Origin: Vibrio ezurae NBRC 102218
Lineage (GTDB): Bacteria > Pseudomonadota > Gammaproteobacteria > Enterobacterales > Vibrionaceae
NCBI RefSeq assembly: GCF_000467185.1
Contig: NZ_BATM01000016.1
Span: 1 to 61,785, forward strand
Reading direction: 5' to 3'
Length of the DNA stretch: 61,785 bases
Shown: in pieces, positions 56,537-61,785 of the stretch
How positions within the stretch are numbered: the first letter of the stretch is position 1
Layout of the letters: each line of letters opens with the position of its first letter
Position numbers and translations under genes: made by a program
Notes under the pieces: generated by a model
What the model was told of the DNA's origin: nothing
Database searches by the model: none
What the model saw: only the letters and a program-made list of their open reading frames with translations

Positions 56537-57796
56537 ATGACGGAACATAATAATAATTACTCGCATTTGTCGAGTAACAAGCTAGTACGAAACACGGTAG
56601 CATTAGTGCTAGCTGGCGGGAAAGGTACTCGCCTAAAGGGACTTACAAAAGAAATTGCTAAACCAGCGGTTTCTTTTGGCGGAAAATACCAAATTATCGA
56701 TTTTACACTTTCAAACTGTATAAACTCAGGTATTCGTCGTGTCGGCGTATTAACTCAGTTTATGGCACACGATTTGATTGATCATGTGCAAAAAGGTTGG
56801 GGCTTTATGACCAACTCTACGCTGGATGAAGGTGTCGCTATCATTCCAGCACAGCAGCGTACTGGTGAGACTTGGTATCGTGGTACTGCGGACGCAGTTT
56901 ACCAAAACTTAGACCTTATTCGCCGACGTAAATGCGAACAAGTGCTTATTCTTGGTGGCGATCATATCTACAAAATGGATTACTCACGCATGCTGAACTT
57001 CCATGCTGAGAGTGGTGCAGACGTGACTGTCGCTTGTATCAAAAAGCCGATCGAACAAGCGTCTTCTTTTGGTGTCATGTCACTGGATGAAAACGGTCGT
57101 ATCGTTAAGTTTGATGAGAAACCAGAAAACCCAACGCCACACCCGAAAGATCCAAGCAAAGCATTGGTTTCTATGGGTATCTACATTTTTAATGCGGATA
57201 TCTTGGACAAAGAGCTAAATGATGCGCTGCTTGACCCTGCTTATAACCATGACTTTGGTCATAACATCATTCCTAACCTTCTAGAACGCGCGAAAGTAAA
57301 TGGTTATGTATTTACTGAGCGTCACCCTGGTCACAATGGTTACTGGCGTGATGTGGGTGATTTGGATGAATATTACGCCGCAAACATGGATCTTGTGTCT
57401 CCTGAGCCTGAATTGGATCTGTATGACCACTCATGGCCGGTGATTACTCAGCAGCAACAACGTCCGGGTGCTAAGTTTGTCTTTAATAACTCTGAGCACA
57501 AAGGATTTGCTGTCGATTCAGTATTATCTGCTGGTACGATTGTGTCTGGCGCAGAGATCAACCATTCTTTGATTGCTTATAACTGTCGCATTGAAGAAGG
57601 CACTGTGGTTAAAGACTGTGTGGTTCTACCTGAAGTGGTTATTGGTAAGAACTGCCGCTTAACAAAAGTCATTGTTGGCGATCACACCATCATTCCTGAT
57701 GGCACTGTTATCGGTGAGAATCTAGAAGAAGATTCTAAACTGTATGAAGTGACTAAAAACGGCGTTATCTTAGTGACAGAAGCAAACTTTAAGTAA
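56537..57796 (+). CDS. glgC: Glucose-1-phosphate adenylyltransferase
   Basis: ADP-glucose pyrophosphorylase, 419 residues, first committed step of glycogen synthesis. VLAGGKGTRLKGLTKEIAKPAV is the nucleotide site, GTADAVYQN and GGDHIYKMDY follow in the catalytic domain, and a left-handed beta-helix ends the protein. No other glg genes are adjacent. Two CRP-type sites upstream suggest control by carbon status. Confidence 0.95.
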   Translation: MTEHNNNYSHLSSNKLVRNTVALVLAGGKGTRLKGLTKEIAKPAVSFGGKYQIIDFTLSNCINSGIRRVGVLTQFMAHDLIDHVQKGWGFMTNSTLDEGVAIIPAQQRTGETWYRGTADAVYQNLDLIRRRKCEQVLILGGDHIYKMDYSRMLNFHAESGADVTVACIKKPIEQASSFGVMSLDENGRIVKFDEKPENPTPHPKDPSKALVSMGIYIFNADILDKELNDALLDPAYNHDFGHNIIPNLLERAKVNGYVFTERHPGHNGYWRDVGDLDEYYAANMDLVSPEPELDLYDHSWPVITQQQQRPGAKFVFNNSEHKGFAVDSVLSAGTIVSGAEINHSLIAYNCRIEEGTVVKDCVVLPEVVIGKNCRLTKVIVGDHTIIPDGTVIGENLEEDSKLYEVTKNGVILVTEANFK

Positions 57797-57815
57797 GTCG
57801 TGACTGTTATATAGA

Positions 57816-57843
57816 AAAAATGGAGCCTAATGGCTCCATTTTT
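57816..57843. terminator. Bidirectional terminator between glgC and the MATE gene
   Basis: AAAAATGGAGCC and GGCTCCATTTTT pair perfectly around TAAT. The MATE stop codon region overlaps the left arm. Confidence 0.9.
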
Positions 57844-59152
57844 GTTGTAACGTCAGCATCGTCTTTCGATAGTGATGCCACGAAAAGAGCCCTGCAAAGG
57901 TATTGCCAATTGCCGCACCGATAAATAGGCCAAATAAGCCCCCGAGATAAGCGCCTAAATACAAGCAAGGTAGAAAAAACACAAAGAGTCGACAACAGGA
58001 TATAAGCAATGCTTTCATGGGTTGACCTAATGCGTTTGAGACCGACACCAATAAGATACAAATCCCTAGTGGTGCAAGACTAAAAGGGATGATCATTAAA
58101 TGCATATTGAGTATACCTCCGACACTTTTCTGACCGGACATTAATTCCGCCAGATGTGCTGAGATAAAGAGTGTCACTAATGCAATCATTATCTGAGAGC
58201 ATAAAATATACACTGTGGCAATGTTCACTAATGAAGTGATCTTAGTGAAATCTTTCTCGCCTAAATAACGCCCAATCATCGGTGGCATAGACATAGTCAG
58301 AGCCAATACCGAGACTATAGCAAAAAATTCGTAACGACTTCCTAACGCCCACGCAGCAATGGCTGCGGTGCCATAAGAGGCAAGTAGCTTTGTAGAAAGC
58401 ATCGCCGCAAGAGGTGGCATCAGTTGGCTGGTCATGGCCGGCATCATAATGCCAAGCAGCGCCAGTATACTTTGTTTTATATTCAAGCCATTCCAGTTAA
58501 ACGTATAGTACCCCTTACCTCGAGTACGGTAGAGCACGTAGAGGATACCAATGCTAAACGAAAGGATCGTCGCGACAGCCGCGCCGTGGATCCCCAGATC
58601 AAAATAGAAAATAAACACAGGGTCGAGCGCAACATTGAGTAGACTGGTGACGATCATCATAATACCGGGCAAAAGCGTATTGCCATTTGCACGGCAAACA
58701 CTGTATAGAAAGTACAACATAGCCCCAATCCAAGCACTGACTAGCCAGACAATCCAATACGTATCTATGATCGGCATAACTTCTTGTGTGGCACCGAGTA
58801 GGTGAAGTAGCGGTGCGCGCACCAGATATAACAGCACACAAATGATTGCGCAGCCTATACTACCCACGGACAATATTAGCCCACCTAGCTGTTTGGCTTT
58901 TTCGGTATTTTTGGCGCCTAACGTTTGCGCAATAATGGCGGTGGTGGCAATTCCTAACCCTACTTGTACGCCAATGATCAATTGGCCAATCGGCAATGTG
59001 AAGCCTTGAGCTGCAAGCGGCAGTACGCCTAATTGCGCGATAAACGCCGAATCAATAAGTTGAAAGCTCATGAGTGAGAGCACACCAAAGATCATTGGCC
59101 ATGTCATTTTAAAAAGCTCAATAGCTAAGGTTTTACTAGTGGATGATTTCAT
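57827..59152 (-). CDS. MATE-family efflux transporter
   Basis: A 441-residue inner-membrane exporter with twelve predicted segments in two halves. It has the MATE start (WPMIFGVLSLMSFQLIDSAFIAQLG) and GLGIATTAIIAQTLGAKN. Transport is probably H+ or Na+ coupled; the substrate is unknown. It is monocistronic. Confidence 0.9.
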   Translation of the reverse strand: MKSSTSKTLAIELFKMTWPMIFGVLSLMSFQLIDSAFIAQLGVLPLAAQGFTLPIGQLIIGVQVGLGIATTAIIAQTLGAKNTEKAKQLGGLILSVGSIGCAIICVLLYLVRAPLLHLLGATQEVMPIIDTYWIVWLVSAWIGAMLYFLYSVCRANGNTLLPGIMMIVTSLLNVALDPVFIFYFDLGIHGAAVATILSFSIGILYVLYRTRGKGYYTFNWNGLNIKQSILALLGIMMPAMTSQLMPPLAAMLSTKLLASYGTAAIAAWALGSRYEFFAIVSVLALTMSMPPMIGRYLGEKDFTKITSLVNIATVYILCSQIMIALVTLFISAHLAELMSGQKSVGGILNMHLMIIPFSLAPLGICILLVSVSNALGQPMKALLISCCRLFVFFLPCLYLGAYLGGLFGLFIGAAIGNTFAGLFSWHHYRKTMLTLQQKWSH

Positions 59153-59466
59153 TTGTATCCGGTTGATTTCTATGAGGGTGAAGCATTGTGTTAAGCCTAG
59201 ACCGTCACTATGAGCTGAACAAGCAAGTGATAGATTTTTCTAAAGGCGCAATAGTACGCTCTTTTTTCAAACAGAGAAAAGTGAATGTCTAAATTAAAAT
59301 AGTATTAACCAATATTGAAATGGAAATATTTGGTGACACTGTCACTTGTGAAGGTGTGGCTAGCGAGTGAATGGTGAGAACAAAAGTAGGGCTGAGTGTG
59401 ATATGACACAAAAACGCCTCACTCTAAAGCATAGTCGTGAGGCGAATAAATAGTGCTGATGTAGGC
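59153..59466. other. Intergenic region between the MATE and dCMP deaminase genes
   Basis: 314 bases with no gene. It contains the MATE promoter by position and the dCMP deaminase terminator at 59408-59444. Confidence 0.5.
59408..59444 (-). terminator. Terminator of the dCMP deaminase gene
   Basis: On the minus strand CGCCTCAC and GTGAGGCG pair over 8 bp with a 14-base loop, followed by TTTTTGT. Confidence 0.85.
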
Positions 59467-59928
59467 TTAAAGGCTAAGGGATTCGTCAGCCAGTTCTTTT
59501 TTAGCAAGCCAATCAATTTTTACGTTAGCCTGATTGAACATATCTTCGCTGACTTTAATTTTATCTCCCCAACGAGAGAGAAAATCAGGGTCTTGCTCTG
59601 GGCAGTGAACAACAGAAATACCGGTTTGAATAATTTTCGCCGCACAATTAGGGCAAGGGAAATGAGTGACCCAAATTTCACAAGCGTCTAAATCTCGTTT
59701 GGCAAACAAGATGGCGTTTTCTTCAGCGTGCAGCGTTTTTAAATACTTCATATCACGTTCGTCGGTTTCTGCGCTGTCGGTGATCCCGTGTGGGTAACCA
59801 TTGAAGCCAACAGAAACAATACGATTGTGTTTTGTGATAACAGCGCCAACTTGGGTGGAAGGATCTTTACTCCACGAGGCCACCAGTTTTGACATTTGAT
59901 AAAAGCGCTTAGCCCATTTGGTTAGCAT
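59467..59928 (-). CDS. Deoxycytidylate deaminase family protein
   Basis: A 153-residue zinc deaminase. KYLKTLHAEENAILFAKRD holds the zinc His and catalytic Glu, and WVTHFPCPNCAAKIIQTGI the two zinc cysteines. The N-terminal SWSKDPSTQVGAVI is typical of dCMP deaminases. It makes dUMP for thymidylate synthesis. Specificity for dCMP is inferred from the family. Confidence 0.88.
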   Translation of the reverse strand: MLTKWAKRFYQMSKLVASWSKDPSTQVGAVITKHNRIVSVGFNGYPHGITDSAETDERDMKYLKTLHAEENAILFAKRDLDACEIWVTHFPCPNCAAKIIQTGISVVHCPEQDPDFLSRWGDKIKVSEDMFNQANVKIDWLAKKELADESLSL

Positions 59929-60233
59929 TATATAATTCCTTGATTTAGCTGACGGTTCAGCGTTAGCTTGTAGGGGCTTAGCTTAACGAATTACGTTAAA
60001 ACCCTAAACATTTTTCTTATAATATGTACCTAACTTTATCGTTTATTACACTGTTTTGTGCAAAATGAGGGATAGTTAATAAAGAAATGTTTCTTCTTTG
60101 ACTAAAATAGCCAACATAGGTAACGACAAGTGGTAAGCAAACTAGGTTGTTTTAAATGGCTTATTTGATTGACAATAGGTGACCCCGTGGAAGCTAACCC
60201 ACATTAGAGTCAACAAAAAAGGAACGAAATCGA
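59929..60233. other. Intergenic region upstream of the P-loop/adenine deaminase pair
   Basis: 305 AT-rich bases between divergent genes, without a supported gene or RNA. TATAAT at 60018-60023 is a possible -10 element. Confidence 0.45.
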
Positions 60234-60659
60234 TTGCAGTCTTTAGTTTTAGTCCGTGGTTTGCCAGGCTCAGGTAAGTCAACCTTAGCAAAAAAAATAT
60301 GCCGCCAATGTAACGGAGAGCATATTGAGGCGGATATGTTTTTTACCGATAGCAATAACGAAAACTATCAGTTTAATCCCAGTTTATTGTCCCAAGCACA
60401 CGCTTGGTGTCAGTCACAAACCTTAAAGGCACTCAATAAAGGTAAGACGGTCATTGTGTCCAATACCTTTATACAGCGCTGGGAAATTACACCTTATCAA
60501 AAAATAGCCAAACAGATGAATATCGACCTTAAAATTTATGAATGTTATCAACAGTTTGATAGTATCCATGACGTCCCAAGTAGTACAATAAAACAGATGA
60601 AAAGACGTTGGTCTATATTGTCTGGCGAACTAAAACAGTGCTTGGAAACCCCCCAATAG
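60234..60659 (+). CDS. Small P-loop ATPase/kinase-like protein (TTG start)
   Basis: A 141-residue AAA_33-type P-loop protein. VRGLPGSGKSTLAKKI is the Walker A motif near residue 10. IEADMF follows as the Walker B-like segment, and VSNTFIQRWEITPYQ is a later block. It starts at TTG with AAGGA ten bases upstream. It resembles polynucleotide-kinase or zeta-toxin-like domains. It lies 19 bases before the deaminase gene, so the two form an operon; its substrate is unknown. Confidence 0.8.
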   Translation: MQSLVLVRGLPGSGKSTLAKKICRQCNGEHIEADMFFTDSNNENYQFNPSLLSQAHAWCQSQTLKALNKGKTVIVSNTFIQRWEITPYQKIAKQMNIDLKIYECYQQFDSIHDVPSSTIKQMKRRWSILSGELKQCLETPQ

Positions 60660-60678
60660 GAATACGGAGAGAGCGACA

Positions 60679-61692
60679 TTGCAACAATTTATCGAACACA
60701 TGCCCAAAGTAGAACTGCACTTACACATTGAAGGCACGTTAGAGCCTGAGCTGATGTTTGAGTTGGCCAAAAGGAACAATGTATCCATTCCTTTTGCCTC
60801 TGCTGAGGAAGTGAAGCAAGCGTATCAATTCCATAACCTACAATCCTTTTTAGATATTTATTACCAAGGGGCGAATGTACTTGTCAAAGAACAAGACTTC
60901 TTCGATCTCACTTGGGCTTATATCGAGCATTGTCAGCAAGACAATGTACGACATTGTGAAATTTTCTTTGATCCGCAAACGCACACCGCAAGAGGGGTTG
61001 AGTTTGATACGGTAGTGAATGGTATTCACAAAGCGTTAGCGCAAGCCAAAGAGCAGTATGGTATCAGTAGCCACCTGATCATGTGCTTTTTACGCCACCT
61101 CGACGAAGGCGCTGCATTTGATACGTTAAAACAAGCCTTGACTCATAAAGATAAAATCATTGGCGTAGGTTTAGACTCTTCTGAGCTAGGCCATCCACCT
61201 GAAAAGTTTGAAAGAGTTTTTCAAGAAGCAATAAAAGAGGGCTTTTTAACGGTTGCCCATGCAGGAGAAGAAGGGCCGTCAAGTAATATACAAGATGCGA
61301 TGTCTTTACTGGGTGTGTCTCGTGTCGATCACGGCGTAAGATGCGTGGACGATCCTAAGTTGATCGAAACCTTGCAGGTGTTACAAGTGCCGTTAACGGT
61401 TTGCCCACTATCGAATATTAAATTGAAAGTCTTTGAGACAATGGAAGAGCACAATGTGGTTGAACTGCTGCGTCAAGGCTTGTGCGTGACCATTAACTCT
61501 GATGATCCGTCCTACTTTGGCGGATATATGACGGAAAACTTTTTACAAGTTGCCATGGCACATCCGATTGAAGTCGATGAACTGGCACAATTTACGCGAA
61601 ATGCCATTAAAGCCAGTTTTATTGACGACAGTCATAAACAACAGCTGATGCAAGAAATTAACCACTATGTTGATGCATTTCAGCGCAAATAG
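60679..61692 (+). CDS. Probable adenine deaminase (adenosine-deaminase-like family)
   Basis: A 337-residue amidohydrolase. The metal motifs are VELHLHIEGTLEPELMFELA, LTVAHAGEEGP (catalytic Glu), SRVDHGVR and NSDDPSYFGGYMTENF. The TWAYIEHCQQDNVRHCEIFF and FFDPQTHTARGV blocks match the Pseudomonas PA0148/fungal Aah1 type, which deaminates adenine, more closely than E. coli Add. The product would be hypoxanthine. It starts at TTG with GGAGAG upstream; an in-frame ATG seven codons on is a weaker option. Confidence 0.85.
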   Translation: MQQFIEHMPKVELHLHIEGTLEPELMFELAKRNNVSIPFASAEEVKQAYQFHNLQSFLDIYYQGANVLVKEQDFFDLTWAYIEHCQQDNVRHCEIFFDPQTHTARGVEFDTVVNGIHKALAQAKEQYGISSHLIMCFLRHLDEGAAFDTLKQALTHKDKIIGVGLDSSELGHPPEKFERVFQEAIKEGFLTVAHAGEEGPSSNIQDAMSLLGVSRVDHGVRCVDDPKLIETLQVLQVPLTVCPLSNIKLKVFETMEEHNVVELLRQGLCVTINSDDPSYFGGYMTENFLQVAMAHPIEVDELAQFTRNAIKASFIDDSHKQQLMQEINHYVDAFQRK

Positions 61693-61719
61693 AGACTGAT
61701 AACTGTCATTAATAACATG

Positions 61720-61752
61720 CCCTGTCAGCTTGATTCCTGACAGGGTATTTTT
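61720..61752 (+). terminator. Terminator of the deaminase operon
   Basis: CCCTGTCAG and CTGACAGGG pair over 9 bp with an 8-base loop, followed by TATTTTTG. Confidence 0.88.
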
Positions 61753-61768
61753 GTTTGTATGGGTTTTA

Positions 61769-61785
61769 TAATACCAATCGTACTA
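61769..61785 (+). repeat. MITE-like repeat, terminal block cut by window end
   Basis: AATACCAATCGTACTA is the terminal block of the repeat seen at 1-64, 46182 and 50152. The rest lies beyond the window. Confidence 0.55.

Overview
The window is a chromosomal segment of a Vibrionaceae bacterium, most likely a Vibrio. Three things point there: the neighbourhood iron-ADH / hexR / panP / lysO / tfoX / purC, the block thrS-infC-rpmI-rplT, and Vibrio-type integron attC sites next to that ribosomal block. The species cannot be named from sequence alone. I see no tRNA, rRNA or CRISPR.

Layout. 0.2-8.1 kb: iron-containing alcohol dehydrogenase, HexR regulator, aspartate decarboxylase PanP, a small periplasmic protein, lysine exporter LysO, competence regulator TfoX with a long leader, and PurC. 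8.2-16 kb: an SOS-controlled SulA-like gene, small proteins, the large FAD/Fe-S dehydrogenase YdiJ, periplasmic CpdB and a DUF3581 protein. 16.1-19.5 kb: thrS (with a tRNA-Thr anticodon-arm mimic in its leader), infC (AUU start), rpmI and rplT. 19.5-22.1 kb: LysR regulator, GNAT and SseA. 22.1-25.2 kb: a decayed mobile-integron-like locus. It has a LexA-type SOS box, a frameshifted N-terminal relic of the integron integrase reading away from the array, and two gene cassettes. The first encodes a membrane protein. Its attC is cut by an IS110/IS1111-type transposase remnant. The second carries an overlapping pair, a small membrane protein and a TIR-domain protein, and ends in a complete attC. 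25.3-31.4 kb: a minimal YadA-like trimeric autotransporter, a PQQ sugar dehydrogenase, and pheST. In enterobacteria thrS-infC-rpmI-rplT-pheST-ihfA is one block. Here it is opened twice, at rplT/pheS and again at pheT/ihfA (47.4 kb).

31.5-47.3 kb is a patchwork: DEAD-box helicase, YwbE plus a broken partial copy of it, Cys-rich small proteins, a CSD-DUF1294 fusion, an AT-rich orphan membrane gene, an HlyD/DUF2955/MarR efflux operon with paired operators, a TetR/metallo-hydrolase divergent pair sharing an 18-bp-arm palindrome, a solitary DNA methyltransferase, and several small enzymes. 47.4-61.8 kb: ihfA, purT, cdd, lrgAB, sbcB, astE, a lipoprotein hydrolase, glgC behind two CRP-type sites, a MATE exporter, dCMP deaminase, and a P-loop protein next to a probable adenine deaminase.

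Working connections. Nucleotide metabolism recurs (purC and purT with identical PurR-type boxes, cdd, dCMP deaminase, adenine deaminase, cpdB). SOS control appears twice (sulA-like gene and integrase relic). A dispersed MITE-like repeat occurs at both window edges and at 46.2 and 50.2 kb.
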